Shown here: in pieces, positions 1 to 10,447 of the stretch
How positions within the stretch are numbered: the first letter of the stretch is position 1
Layout: each line of letters starts with the position of its first letter
Assembly (NCBI GenBank): GCA_963681505.1
Contig: OY811974.1
Coordinates: 9,304,547-9,368,546, forward strand
DNA length: 64,000 nt
Direction of reading: 5' to 3'
DNA from: Eunapius fragilis
Lineage: Eukaryota > Porifera > Demospongiae > Spongillida > Spongillidae
Program-made: the position numbers and the translations under genes
Notes under the pieces: generated by a model
Told to the model about the DNA's origin: nothing
Seen by the model: only the letters and a program-made list of their open reading frames with translations
Database searches by the model: none

Positions 1-95
1 TCAATATCTTGCGACTCGCCAACACAACAGTCATCATTTAACTTTGCGATCTTCTTTGCACGATTCTTTTCTCTTCGCGATCGACGTGACAGCAT
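1..95 (-). CDS. N-terminus of a basic RAEPEKK-type mobile-element protein (partial)
   Basis: The reading frame starts at ATG (95-93 on the minus strand) and runs off the window edge. It begins MLSRRSRREKNRAKKIAK, strongly basic. The ATG and the bases just before it (TTCTTCAAA then ATG) resemble those of the ORF at 60450 (TTCTCAAA then ATG), whose product begins MPSRQEKKKAKRRAKY. I infer the same family of element-borne protein, normally followed by repeats of an arginine/lysine-rich AEPEKK unit. No repeats are visible before the window edge. Function is unknown; it could be a fragment of a longer decayed element. Confidence 0.4.
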   Translation of the reverse strand, partial: MLSRRSRREKNRAKKIAKLNDDCCVGESQDI

Positions 96-735
96 TTTGA
101 AGAAAACAAACCAAACACGTACGTCAAGCTTTTGATACAACCGTGACAACAATTGAGTAACTGTATAATAATAGCGCACTATTATATGAAATATAGAACG
201 TGTTCAACCACACGTTCCCGCCCACTTTTATGTCTTCCAAAGGCCGATAAAATCTGTTGTGGGTTATACTAACAAAACTAAGTTTGCTAGAGATTGAAAT
301 TTGTGTCAAGCATAACTCTCGTTACTAACATAATAAAACAAATCCAACTCGACAATAAGTTTCTAACTTGTTGGTTCTAGTGCTTCCGCATAACGGCTAA
401 CATTATACTTCACTCGTGACAAAGATGCAATGCAATAAACTTCTTATCCGAGCAAATTTTATCTTATCAGATCCGGAAGAAGGAGAAACTTTTTTTTCAA
501 GTTCGAGTGTGGGAACGAGAGAGCGTTATCTCTGTTGTCTGAGCTTTCTAAGCGTCGGCAGTTTGATTACATTGTAGTTAATTGTTGGCTGTATCCAAAT
601 ACGCTCGCTAAAGTCCAACTGATTCTACGGTGCAACGGCAATAGTGGAATCTGGTGTTTTGCTAATCGTATTCATCACACTTCAAATCCTACATAGATGT
701 AGACAAGTCACGTGATAAATTATTGCGTGTATTGC
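96..735. other. intergenic, nothing recognised
   Basis: AT-rich sequence without a convincing ORF, RNA gene or repeat pair. It ends in the left GTATTGC target duplication (729-735) of the next element. Confidence 0.5.
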
Positions 736-849
736 CATAGATTATTTAGACAGGGATTGGAAACGGATCACGTGCACGCCAATTAACAGCTCCATCTGTG
801 TTATAGCGGAAGATAGGTTATTGTAGTAGTTATTAAGTTTGGAATGGCA

Positions 850-1510
850 AAATGAGTAGCAAGAAACCAACCTTCAAACCCCGTTAAAAGTAGCCACAGG
901 CCCAGAAAGGACAGCAGTCTTACTCTATTCGTGCCGTGTCCCAAATGATTGACGCGATTTAAAGCCAAATTTTTAAAACCTCATACCCACACTCCCTGGC
1001 TTAGTGCATAGCCCAGTTCTATCGCAAAATGAGTGCACTAGAGGTTGAAACCTTCAACCTCCGTTAATACAATTTTTAAAAGAAGCTATACGCCCAGAAC
1101 TGACAGTATTCTATATTCGCGCCGTATCCCTAATGATTGACCTGAGAGTCGATGTAAAGCCAACTCTTTATAACCTCATACCAACACTCCCTGGCATAGC
1201 CCATAGCTCAGTTCTATCGTAAAATGAGTGCACTAGAGGAAAAAACCTTCAAACCCTGCCAGTACTATATACAAAAGTAGCTATACGCCCAGAACTGCCA
1301 GTACGGCCTAGTCTATTCGTGCCGTGTCCCTAATGAATGACGCGATAGTCGATGTAAAGCGAACTTTTTATAACGTCATATCAACACTCCCTGGCTTAGT
1401 CCATAGCCCAGTTCTATCGCAAAATGAGTGCACTAAAGGATGAAACCTTCAAACCACGTTTACACTATTTACAAAAGTAGTTATATTCCCAGAACTGTCT
1501 GTATGTCTAA
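850..1510. repeat. ~175-200 bp tandem repeat, over three units
   Basis: The landmark AAAATGAGTGCACTAGAGG, followed by an AACCTTCAAACC-type segment, recurs near 850, 1026, 1221 and 1422. The units share CGCCCAGAACTG and a CACTCCCTGGC(T/A)TAG segment. The array lies inside the outer P-like element. Confidence 0.85.
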
Positions 1511-1723
1511 AACGCTGTTTCGTGCCACGTTATGTTTTCAAAGCTAAGGGAAAGGGCAAAACCTATCCAGTTCTATTCAGATTGCTACGAAGAGCTTATT
1601 TACAAAAAATCAAGGTCAAAAAACGTACAGAACAGTTTTTGCACGCCCAGAAAGGATTCACATTCACATTTGTCATAGCTTCATTTCTCAGTTTTTTTAA
1701 AAGCTCCCGAAGATTCGTTCACT

Positions 1724-2573
1724 CATAGATATTATACGGAAGGGATTGGAAACGGAAGTCTTTAACACCAATCAACAGGTTCCATCCATGCAGGAAAAAT
1801 AAAATAAAATGGCGGATTATATCTATGGTTTCAGATACTTTTTCGAAGAAAACCGGTCGTTGTGTATAGTTTGAGGCTTTTTCCTTTATTCTGTCACTTG
1901 CTTAAAAGGTATGGATATTTTTAGATATGTTTTTATGACTGTAAATGATTTTAGACCCGAGTTTTTTTAAAGACCCGCGTTCCGTGTCTTTGCGAAGCCT
2001 TTGTGGGCGTGTAGGAAACGTTAGCGTTGTCATATTGGCTACTTTATTGTAGAATCGAGTGGAGCTTCGTGAGGCAAATCGAACTGGCTAGGTATTATCT
2101 CAAATGCGTGTTGTACACTCGTACAAAAGTTGGCCATAAAGACTTTGACATGAGACTGGTTGTGGGCATCTAAAGTGCGCCAAGAGCTTTTGAGATAATA
2201 CCTAGCCAGTTCGATTTGTCTCACGAAGCTCCACTCGATTCTACAATAAAGTAGCCAATATGACAAAGCTAACGTTTCCTACACGCCCACAAAGGCTTCG
2301 CAAAGACAAGGAACGCGGGTCTTTAAAAAAAACTCGGTCTAAAATCATTTACAGTCATAAAAACATATCTACTAATATCCATACCTCTTAAGCAAGTGAC
2401 AGAATAAAGGAAAAAGCCTCAAACTATACACAACGACCGGTTTTCTTCGAAAAAGTATCTGAAACGCAGTGGCAAACGTGTTAATTGATCCTACAGTGAC
2501 AGGCCGTAAGCCAGCCTATGCAATGTATTGCATCACGTGATCCGTTTCCAATCCCTTCCGTAAAATATCTATG
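1724..2573. mobile_element. nested copy of the same 7-bp-TSD element family
   Basis: The ends are CATAGATATTATACGGAAGG followed by GATTGGAAACGG, and the matching inverse complement. The flanks are GTTCACT at 1717-1723 and 2574-2580, an exact 7-bp duplication. It inserted into the outer element at 736-2801. Most of the interior is one long inverted repeat (1828-2465), so it is a MITE-like palindromic derivative. Confidence 0.87.
1828..2465. repeat. 277-bp inverted repeat with ~85-bp spacer
   Basis: Arm 1828-2104 is matched by the inverse complement at 2188-2465 with only scattered differences. The arms begin GTTTCAGATAC and end at GGTATTATCTCAAA. Transcription through it would give a long hairpin. 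The short ORFs here are artefacts of the arms. Confidence 0.9.
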
Positions 2574-2817
2574 GTTCACTGGAACTTCAAACACGTTTCT
2601 AGACAAACCTCACCTTTCATGAATTGGGTGGAATACATTCGAGACTCTACATGATACGGATTTCACCAAAACCAGCTATAAGACATTTTCCCGCCAAACT
2701 CAAAAGGTGCTATCCATTATAATATTGACGGCGCATAGCCTTCTACCGTAAAATGTATGGCTCACGTGACCCGTTTCCAATCCCTGTCTAAATAATCTAT
2801 GGTATTGCGACGCCATC

Positions 2818-3813
2818 ATGGCTGGAATTGGGACAACCATTGGATACTGGAAAAACTGGCTTCCAAACTACCAGTCATCAAAAGAAGAGGATTACCGACG
2901 TGATTTCGAGAATTTTACACACGTCTGTTACGCATTTTTAACCATCGCGGCTAAAACCTGTCCAGAGGTTCCACCAGTCGCGCAGTGGGATGGTCGTTGC
3001 GTGTACGAGAGCTATTCTGGAATGAGTATTACGGATGTCATGGATACAAGCAACGCCGTAACCAGCTTCCAAAGGGTTAAGATACAGGCCATGTTGAAAG
3101 CGGCGCAAGCGTCAGGGAAGAAATTTATCTGGTCAATCGGTGGATGGTCAGATTTGGTAGGCACACTCGATGACCAACAGGTACCCGCGTTTGTTACGGA
3201 ATGCGTTAAACTGTTGGAGACGGGTGGCGACGGTGTGGATTTTGATTGGGAGCATTTGAGTCATGAAGGTCTCAGTGAGCAGTCTCGAAGCCAACAGAGG
3301 CACGTGCTGGGAAAAGTTATGGCTGCTCTGAGAAAAGCTCTAAACTCGCATTCCAAACTTTCCGGAAAAATCATCGTATACACTACGCAACATAATGCGT
3401 TTTGGAATCCACCACCACAAGGCATTGGAGCGTTTCTTTCCGACGGTGAAGGAATCGACACTTTCAGAGCAATCAAAAGTGAAGGGTTACGGCCAAATGA
3501 CGTGATATCCTTTGTCAACATCATGTGTTACGACACGCCCCCGTGGACTGGCGGGCCCTGGAAAGTAGACCATTACAAGGTGGTCCTAAGCGCATTTGAG
3601 CATCACGTGCCTAGAGAAAAAATTGCTGTGGGTTTTGAACCAGGCCCTCAAGCGGGTGGTGTGGTGGGAGATGTGGGTCTCTACAAAGAAGTCATTGATT
3701 ATCTAAGAGTCAACAAGTATGGTGCAATCATGTTTTGGGCTATGAATGAAGATGATCACAGCCAGGGCAATGGTGAAGACTCCAACATGCTGGCAAAGTA
3801 TGCATTGCGATAA
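2818..3813 (+). CDS. GH18 chitinase-like glycoside hydrolase, single exon
   Basis: This 331-residue protein has the order of motifs of family 18 glycoside hydrolases. SxGGW appears as SIGGW (106-110). The catalytic DxxDxDxE box is DGVDFDWE (138-145) with E145 as the acid/base. MCYD (236-239) supplies the substrate-assisted Tyr/Asp, and a C-terminal Trp (W307) sits in AIMFWAMN. The family hydrolyses beta-1,4-GlcNAc polymers such as chitin. There is no signal peptide, membrane segment or chitin-binding domain, so it is probably cytosolic. The start has a good vertebrate-style context (GCCATCATGG) and the frame is uninterrupted by introns. The GFEPGPQAGG segment and intronless form resemble microbial GH18 proteins; horizontal origin is possible but unproven. 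The mobile element ending 16 bp upstream makes up all the adjacent upstream DNA and may supply the promoter. Confidence 0.86.
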   Translation: MAGIGTTIGYWKNWLPNYQSSKEEDYRRDFENFTHVCYAFLTIAAKTCPEVPPVAQWDGRCVYESYSGMSITDVMDTSNAVTSFQRVKIQAMLKAAQASGKKFIWSIGGWSDLVGTLDDQQVPAFVTECVKLLETGGDGVDFDWEHLSHEGLSEQSRSQQRHVLGKVMAALRKALNSHSKLSGKIIVYTTQHNAFWNPPPQGIGAFLSDGEGIDTFRAIKSEGLRPNDVISFVNIMCYDTPPWTGGPWKVDHYKVVLSAFEHHVPREKIAVGFEPGPQAGGVVGDVGLYKEVIDYLRVNKYGAIMFWAMNEDDHSQGNGEDSNMLAKYALR

Positions 3814-4526
3814 CTGTGGCGTGATTAGTTCAGTGTTAGCATGATTAGTTTAGCGTGAGCGTGATTAGTTCAGTGTTAGCATGGTTTACAAATAATCAAT
3901 GTGATAATATTGTTACACATGTGGCATATGCATGCATGCATGTAACAATGATGCTTGTTAGAACTGTAGCAGATATATGAACTAATTAAAGTGATGCACC
4001 ACTGAACCATAACTGCATGCACACACATAATTGAACATTACCACATATGTGCAACACATGAAACTGCACATGTAGTAAGACTGCATGTGATTCATTAGGG
4101 TATGAATGATTATGGCCTTAACCCACCATCCAATAGCCATACCCCTAACCCTAATCCTAACTCTATGGCTCTGAGATAAGGCCACCATGTCAGAACTCTT
4201 ACATTTTCAACACCTAGCTAGCTAGATGTACAGTGTACCATAACACACATGCACACACATTCACATATACCTCTTACACACACAGACATACCTGTACATA
4301 CATTTCACACATGTGCACACACATACATAACATGCATCCACCCTTTCCTTGCACAACCATATCGTAGTAGCACTCAGTTTCTCTGCATGGAGCTCATCTA
4401 TTTGTGGTTGCAGTGTCTTAATCTGCCAAAACCACAGGTACAATGTACATTCCAAGCAATGCAGGTACATGTACTTGAATATATTCCATACAAGTTCATG
4501 CAAGTACACTGTATGTAATGGGCAGA
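3814..4526. other. 3' flank of the GH18 gene, low information
   Basis: It begins with about three copies of a ~21-bp repeat (GTGATTAGTTCAGTGTTAGCA, 3821-3882, slightly variable) just after the stop codon. The rest is TGCA/CATG- and CA-rich sequence with no convincing ORF. No AATAAA was noticed near the stop. Confidence 0.5.
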
Positions 4527-4893
4527 TCCACTCTAGCTCCCCATCCACCCACACCTCACCCTCCCCATCCACTCTAGCTCCCCATCCACCCACACCTCAC
4601 CCTCCCCATCCACTCTAGCTCCCCATCCACCCACACCTCACCCTCCCCATCCATTCTAGCTCCCCATCCACCCACACCTCACCCTCCCCATCCACTCTAG
4701 CTCCCCATCCACCCACACCTCACCCTCCCCATCCACTCTAGCTCCCCATCCACCCACACCTCACCCTCCCCATCCACTCTAGCTCCCCATCCACCCAAAC
4801 CTCACCCTCCCCATCCACTCTAGCTCCCCATCCACCCACACCTCACCCTCCCCATCCATTCTAGCTCCCCATCCACCCACACATCACCCTCAC
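4527..4893. repeat. 41-bp minisatellite, about nine copies
   Basis: The unit contains CACTCTAGCTCCCCATCCAC followed by CCACACCTCACCCTCCCCATC and repeats almost perfectly every 41 bp. The last unit runs into the splice donor of the myosin-like exon at 4894, so the array sits in what was its intron. Confidence 0.93.
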
Positions 4894-5137
4894 CTTGTTG
4901 TACATGGTTGTCTTGGTCTGCTCCATCTCTTCACGTGCCTCCACCTCCTTCTGGTGTTGCTTCATGATCATCTGATTGGCCAGCTTGAGCCAAGCCTTGC
5001 TCTGCAGCAAGCTCTCAGCCCAGAGGTTGGCCTGATCCTGCTCATCCTTCAGGTCCACCACCCTGTTCTCCAGCTCCCTCTTGGCACCCATCAAGGAGAA
5101 CAGGTCTGGCTCCACTGCAGCACTAGCATCTGTTGAG
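4894..5137 (-). pseudogene. myosin-XVIII-like coiled-coil exon
   Basis: Read on the minus strand, an open frame encodes a heptad-rich coiled coil. It includes AKRELENRVVDLKDEQDQA, LLQSKAWLKLANQM and KQHQKEVEAREEMEQTK. This order of motifs is what I know from the distal tail of myosin-18-type heavy chains. The exon ends at AACAAG followed by GTGAGG, a good 5' splice site; the acceptor is uncertain (a CTGCAG near 5137 is one option). Several normally hydrophobic or acidic heptad positions carry odd residues (DEQDQANLW, QSKAW), which suggests relaxed constraint. The motor domain is absent. It could be an orphaned fragment or part of a gene extending outside recognisable sequence. Confidence 0.55.
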
Positions 5138-5792
5138 CGTGGCCAGGCTTTAAGGTCACCCTTCTCTTGAAAGGGTACGACGATTCTCTGCCTCAAGTGC
5201 TTGAGTGTGTATTTGATGTATACGTGTGTGTAATGGGTGATTACATGAGTGTATACATGTGTGAGTATGTGTGTGATGGGATTGTGTGCATGTACATGTG
5301 TGTACATGTACATCTGTAATGGGTGTGTGTACATGTGTATGTGTGCGAGTGTGTGTAAATAGGTGTGCAGCTACAAACGACTGTATAAGATATCAGTAAG
5401 AATCAGGAGGTATCAGAAGATATGAAGAAGTATCAGGTTAATATGAGGAGGTATCAGGAGATAGGTACACACAACATGCATACACATTTTCGAGAACCTA
5501 AAGAAAATAAAACTTTCAATTTGACTATACCATTGATATTAAACTGTATCCTCTTACATGTCAAGTTTTTGCACACAATAGTTTTCACATTTAGGATCTG
5601 TTTAGCAAAAATCGAAATAGTTAACAACAGAATGCAAATTTTACCTTTACAGCAACATACATATACATGTATGTGTATGTACTGAATGTGTACATACTGT
5701 ATATGTACATGTATGTAAAAGAACAAGAAGAACAGGAGACCAATAGGATAGATGTGGCATCTTATTTATGGGTGGAGCAAGCCAGAACATAC
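5138..5792. other. intron-like gap between two myosin-like exons
   Basis: Contains GT/TG-rich stretches (5200-5360) and a short imperfect AGGAGGTATCAG-type repeat (5390-5465). In myosin-18 tails I expect roughly 40-60 residues between the two flanking segments, and I do not see them here. Confidence 0.4.
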
Positions 5793-5947
5793 GTCCTTTG
5801 CCTCTTTTCAAGTTCAGCATTTCTAGACTGCTGTGTCTCAGGGTGGAGCTTCATGTCATGCAGCTCAGTGGCTGTCTTTGTGGCCTTCTTCCTCAACTGG
5901 TTCAGTGTACACCTGAGGTCCTGCACCTCACTTTCAGCATTAACAAA
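5793..5947 (-). pseudogene. second myosin-XVIII-like coiled-coil exon
   Basis: A 155-bp minus-strand exon lies between an acceptor (CTTCATAG, exon starting TTTGTTAAT) and a donor (GGAC followed by GTATGTTC). It encodes NAESEVQDLR, LNQLRKKATKTATELHDMKL and QQSRNAELEKRQR, an unbroken coiled-coil frame. The TELHD-KL-QQSRN-ELEK-QR order matches the myosin-18 tail upstream of the segment at 4894-5137, so the two exons are in correct order on the minus strand. A Pro within the heptads (KLHPETQQ) would disturb a coiled coil. No other exons were found, so this is probably a gene fragment. Confidence 0.55.
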
Positions 5948-6284
5948 CTATGAAGTGTGAGCAGATAAATGATAGAACGAACCTCAGCTAAAAAATACGG
6001 CAGGATATTAAATTATATGTACTATGCAGATCTCTTGTACATGTACATGTACATTGTATATTGTACATGTAGAAGTCACCCTGTAGTGAATCAACATGTA
6101 CATGTACATGTATGCGTGCACCATTGTACATACGTGTACATGTTGATTCACAACAGGGTGACTTGCAACACATAGAGACTATGCATGTCAATCTTGATTA
6201 CTTTTTATATTCAAGAGAATACACAAAGCATACATGATATTTAAACTACTCAGATATACGCATTATATAAAACTAAATACTGAG

Positions 6285-7390
6285 CTACACTAAACAATTA
6301 TCGACTTCATTTGTGGCTCTTCTTCCAAGCAAAGCCCTAGCATTCTGGTGCATCAGTGTAATGCCTAGGCGGCAGTACATTGAGGCTAACACCACAGGCC
6401 AGAATTTACTTGTTTTGATGGCTAGCTTTTTGGCAACCCTTGAGAGACCTTCTTGTGCCTCGTTTCTCCAACCACCAAATGCCTCCACGACCAATGGGAC
6501 ACAGACCCAACCTCTCTCTGTACAGGGAATGTCATATTTGGAGTGTTTGTCCTTCTCTCCCAGCTCAGCAGTATAACCTGAGGTCACGCTCACTCCCAAT
6601 AAAAGTGTGAGTTGAGCAGATTTGTGACCTTCAGGTCAAATGCTGCTGAACGTGTGAGAGACCAGTTAGGCACCAACACATCAGCCGGATGTGTTCCGTC
6701 CTTTGTTGAGGTAAGCCCACAACCTCTTTCAAGTTCAGGGGCAGGACAAGCTCTAAGGCAGAAATCTGCAAAGCTGTCACGAAGGCGGTTGTGCCTTGTG
6801 ACTACATCACCACCTGAACGACATATCAGGGCATGGTGCCCATGGATGTGTAGGGTTTGGGAGCAATGTGGGCACGCATCTGTATCAGTGAAAACTGGAA
6901 GCCCGAACCACCATTTCACTAAGGCTTGGACTTCATTGGGCAGCAGGTCTAACCCCAATTTTGGAGATGGCTGTGCCCTCAGCCATGCAAGTGCTTGGGG
7001 AGTAGAGATGGCTAGTAGTCTGGCCTTGTCTACTGTGGATGCTCCGTCAAGCAAAGAAAGGAAGCCAGCTTTCTCGATAGCTGAGGATAGCTTGTGCTGA
7101 TGCTGAGAAGTAGCTAGTACACCTTCTACAGAGAGCTGCTCACAGCATGCTGCCTTCCCATTGAACACCATGATGGCATCACAGAGGTGCTGCATAGTCA
7201 GTTCTGATGGTTGGATTGATGTTAATGAGGTAGACAAGGAAGCAATGTAGGCTGCTTGTGCATGCATGGCCAGGGAGCGCAATCCTAGCCCTCCGTACTT
7301 GAGACCCAGTTTGGCTTGATTACAAGCCCATGGGGTTAGCTCATTCTCCGCTGAGCTCTCTAAGCAGTGAAGTACATCACCATCCTTTTA
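6285..7390 (-). pseudogene. C-terminal part of a non-LTR-type retroelement polyprotein
   Basis: The minus strand encodes a conserved C-terminal block in two frames. The first (about 7390-6590) contains QAKLGLKYGGLGLRSLAMHA, then a CPHCSQTLHIHGHHALIC zinc knuckle, VTRHNRLRDSFADFC and HPADVLVPNW followed by AAFDLKVTNLL. The last part is a PD-(D/E)xK-like arrangement. The second frame (6599-6285) continues with CTERGWVCVPLVVEAFGGW and MYCRLGITLMHQNARALLGR. A single frameshift near 6600 joins them. This is the region after reverse transcriptase in animal retroelements with a restriction-like endonuclease. The RT itself is absent, so the copy is 5'-truncated, as expected of LINE-like insertions. 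Related fragments occur at 28890, 32590 and 44755. Confidence 0.7.
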
Positions 7391-7495
7391 ACTGTCAAAT
7401 GCTGCTAAACATTATTAATATTGAATTCAAGATTAGTTGATAAAGTTTTAAAAAATAGGGTATTAACCTACAGTACACTAGTATACATGTACCTT

Positions 7496-8590
7496 TAGGT
7501 AATGGTGGAGGTGATGTGATGAAAGTAATGAAGATAATGGAGGGGGTATGGTGGTGGAGGTGATAATGTTGAGGTGGTAGAGGTAATGGTAAATGGTGAG
7601 GTGATGAGGTGGTTGAGGTGGTGATAATAATGAGGTGGTGGAGGTGGTGAGGTGGTGGAGGTGGTGATAATGATGAGGTAGTGGAGATGGTGACAATGAT
7701 GAGGTAGTAGAGGTGGCGACAATGATGAGGTAATGGAGGTAGTGACAATGATGAGGTAGTGGAAGTGACAATGATGAGGTAGTGGAGGTGGCGACAATGA
7801 TGAGGTGGTGGAGGTGATGATAATGAAGAGGTGGTGGAAGTGGTGATAATGATGAGGTGGTGGAAGTGACAATGATGAGGTAGTGGAGGTGGCGACAATG
7901 ATGAGGTGGTGGAGGTGATGATAATGAAGAGGTGGTGGAAGTGGTGATAATGATGAGGTAGTGGAGATGGTGACAATGATGAGGTAGTAGAGGTGGCGAC
8001 AATGATGAGGTAATGGAGGTAGTGACAATGATGAGGTAGTGGAAGTGACAATGATGAGGTAGTGGAGGTGGCGACAATGATGAGGTGGTGGAGGTGATGA
8101 TAATGATGAGGTGGTGGAGGTGGTAACAATGATGAGGTAGTGGAAGTGGTGATAATGATGAGGTGATGGAGGTGGTGACAATGATGAGGTAATGGAGATG
8201 GTGACAATGATGAGGTAGTAGAGGTGGTGATAATGATGAGGTGTGGAAGTGGTGATAATGATGAGGTGGTGGAATTGGTGATAATGATGAAGTGGTGGTG
8301 GTGGTGAGAATCATGAAGTGGTGGAGGTGGTGATAATGTGAAGGTGGTGGAGATAGTGATTATGATGAGGTGGTGGAGATGGTGATAATGATGAGGTGGT
8401 GGAGGTGGTGATAATGATGAGGTGGTGGAATTGGTGATAATTATGAAGTGGTGGAGGTGGTGACAATGATGAGGTAGTGGAGATGGTGACAATGATGAGG
8501 TAGTGGAGGTGGTGATAATGATGAAGTGGTGGTGGTGGTGAGAATCATGAAGTGGTGGAGGTGGTGATAATGTGAAGGTGGTGGATGGCA
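7496..8590. repeat. ~1.1-kb GATGAGGTGGTGGAGGTG minisatellite
   Basis: Units of about 24-27 bp of the form GGTGATAATGATGAGGTGGT followed by GGA(G/A)(G/A)T repeat some forty times, with higher-order repeats (the blocks at 7680-7900 and 7960-8100 are near copies). One strand is A/G/T only, so long Ser/Pro/His-rich open frames on the minus strand (up to 410 codons) are artefacts. Confidence 0.95.
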
Positions 8591-9190
8591 ACAAGAACAC
8601 AACATCAAGTCCAATAATGGCCCCCACTACTGGCTAAAACTGCACATCTACAAATGCACATATTCACATCCACACACTGCAGGAGGTCTTTATTTCAACT
8701 TAATAACTAGGCTTGATATTAGTTTGTTTACAATGCATTAAAATACACTCATTATTAAATAAGTGATATTAATTAAACTTTACCTTTAATCTTAAACTTT
8801 AATGGGATTTCATTTAATTAACTACTGTTGTACAAAAGTCATTTTGCAACTTATGAAAAATGTGCATACATTGAGTTCACACAGTCACAGGTACGTGTAC
8901 ATGTAATGATGTACATATACTATACGTGTAGATGTGCATTTCTACAACAGTATGCATGTACAGCGTAACACACATGTGTGCATGCAGTGTTATTAAAACA
9001 TTGCCATGCCATCATGCATCAGAATACAGTCGCTTGCTTCGCGCTTGCTGCCAGGTTCAGGCCACTTCATTTTGGCTAGGATGTTCATCTATGTTATCTG
9101 GAGCTGAAGCTCCTCATTCTTCTTCTGAAGCTCCACGTCTTTCACCTACAGAGGCAGTGACCCCATCATCGTTGCTATAACGTAGTACTC
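8591..9190. other. mostly featureless; possible short coiled-coil exon
   Basis: On the minus strand near 9148-9101, an acceptor-like CTGCCTCTGTAG is followed by a frame encoding VKDVELQKKNEELQLQ and then a stop. This could be a coiled-coil exon fragment related to the myosin-like pieces, but it is short. The rest is AT-rich with CATG/GTAC-rich patches. Confidence 0.3.
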
Positions 9191-9197
9191 ATCATTT

Positions 9198-10447
9198 ATG
9201 GCAAAGGGAAACATCCGTGAGAACAAGACCCTGCTGAAGTCGCTGAACCAAACCAAAGCAAAGAGCACCATCATCAGCTTGTCGCTGGAGAAGTCAGGGC
9301 TTCTGCAGAAGTCACTGGACCATGAGAGGGACAGCTACCTCCCACCTGCCATGTACGGCAGCACCATCTTCTTTGTCATCAGCGACCTCAGCGATATCAA
9401 CAACATGCATCACTTCAACCTCTCCTCCTTCCCCCCTCAAGGCCCTCCAGAACAAGCAGGACATGAGCTAAGGATCAGGGCATTGACCACCACCCTACAG
9501 TACCTGGTGTACGAAGCACGTCTGTTGCTCGCAGATCGCCTCATGTTTGCCTGCACCTTGTCCATGTTACCCACCCACAGCTGTTCCAGCATAACGAGTG
9601 GGAAATGTTCATGTGACACCTAGGTGGTCACCACCTCTAACAGCAGCAGTAAGCAGGAGTGGACCAAGCAAGCCAAGGACAGCGTGCCCCGGCTGGTGCA
9701 ACAAGGAGAGGGAGCAGGCTGTCCTTCAAATCAAGTCCAGTTTTCCCACCTTGCACACCAACGTGGACTTCAACAAAAACAATACGTGGAATAGCTCTGC
9801 CAGGAGTACCCAGTGCGAGAGGGAGTACCCCCAGAGTGTCACTAAGAGAATCACACTCTTCCAGGAACTCCTGGTCGTCCAGGCCATGCAGACGGCCATG
9901 GAACTGTTTGCCATGCACGGCTCTGGGCCTCAAGGAACTCTCCTAGATGACTCTCAACCTCAACCAGAATGAGACTCCCTCCCACGAAGCCCGTATACCA
10001 TCATTACTCCTGGGGTGGATCCACCCCAGGAGCTCCAGGATTTGGCCGAGAGGGCAGTGGGCGGGGAGCGTTACCATCAGGTGGCCATGGGTCAGGGGGC
10101 AGGCCAACATGGCCCTGCAGCTGCTGAGGGAGTGCGCCATAAAGAGGGGCCTCCACCTGGTCACAGTCTGGTTGCCCATTCCAATAGAAGGAGCTAAACA
10201 CCTTGGAAATGTCTAAGGACTTTTGCCTCACCGAGTTGCAAGGTTCCCTGCCTTCCTCCTGCAGTCTAGCATGAAGGTGATCTATGAGATGCCTCCTGGC
10301 ACATCAAGAAGAACCTGAAGAGGACCTACAACACCTGGAGCCATGAGGTCATCTCGCAGGGAAACCTGGTGGTCCGGTCCCAGGACCTGTTTGTCCTAGC
10401 GTGGGCGGTGCAGGAGAGACGGTGCTACATCTCTCAAGTTCTATGAA
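9198..10447 (+). pseudogene. dynein-2 heavy chain (DYNC2H1)-like C-terminal fragment, frameshifted, no visible introns
   Basis: Reading across at least four frame changes gives the C-terminal motor/stalk-exit region of cytoplasmic dynein 2 heavy chain in correct order. First come KTLLKSLNQTKAKS, SLDHERDSYLPPAMYGS and FFVISDLSDINNM (9198-9420), then CEREYPQSVTKRITLFQELL (about 9810) and TAMELFAMHG. Next are DPPQELQDLAER and RYHQVAMGQG (about 10020-10090), and finally a YEMPPG segment and LAWAVQERR (about 10270-10420). About 1.25 kb covers what I estimate as ~400 residues, so introns are absent or lost. Stops and frame changes exclude a working gene. Dynein-2 drives retrograde intraflagellar transport; this copy would be inert. 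A processed copy or a captured transcript fragment fits best. Confidence 0.72.

Larger units (their letters stand above)
736..2801. mobile_element. non-autonomous DNA transposon with 7-bp TSD (P-like termini)
   Basis: The element starts CATAGATTATTTAGACAGGG and ends with its inverse complement. The inverted ends extend through GATTGGAAACGG and the CACGTG region, about 38 bp. It is flanked on both sides by GTATTGC (729-735 and 2802-2808), an exact 7-bp duplication. No transposase is visible inside. The CA start and 7-bp duplication resemble P-type elements, but superfamily is inference. It carries a ~190-bp tandem repeat (850-1510) and a second copy of the family nested at 1724-2573. Its right duplication lies 9 nt before the GH18 start codon. 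Confidence 0.85.

Noticed and set aside
4138-4160. CCCTAACCCTAATCCTAAC telomere-like tract
   Set aside because: Only about three imperfect units; chance or tiny interstitial remnant.
7395-8627. Minus-strand ORFs up to 410 codons rich in Ser/Pro/His
   Set aside because: They are translations of an A/G/T-only minisatellite open in several frames; no domain or start context.
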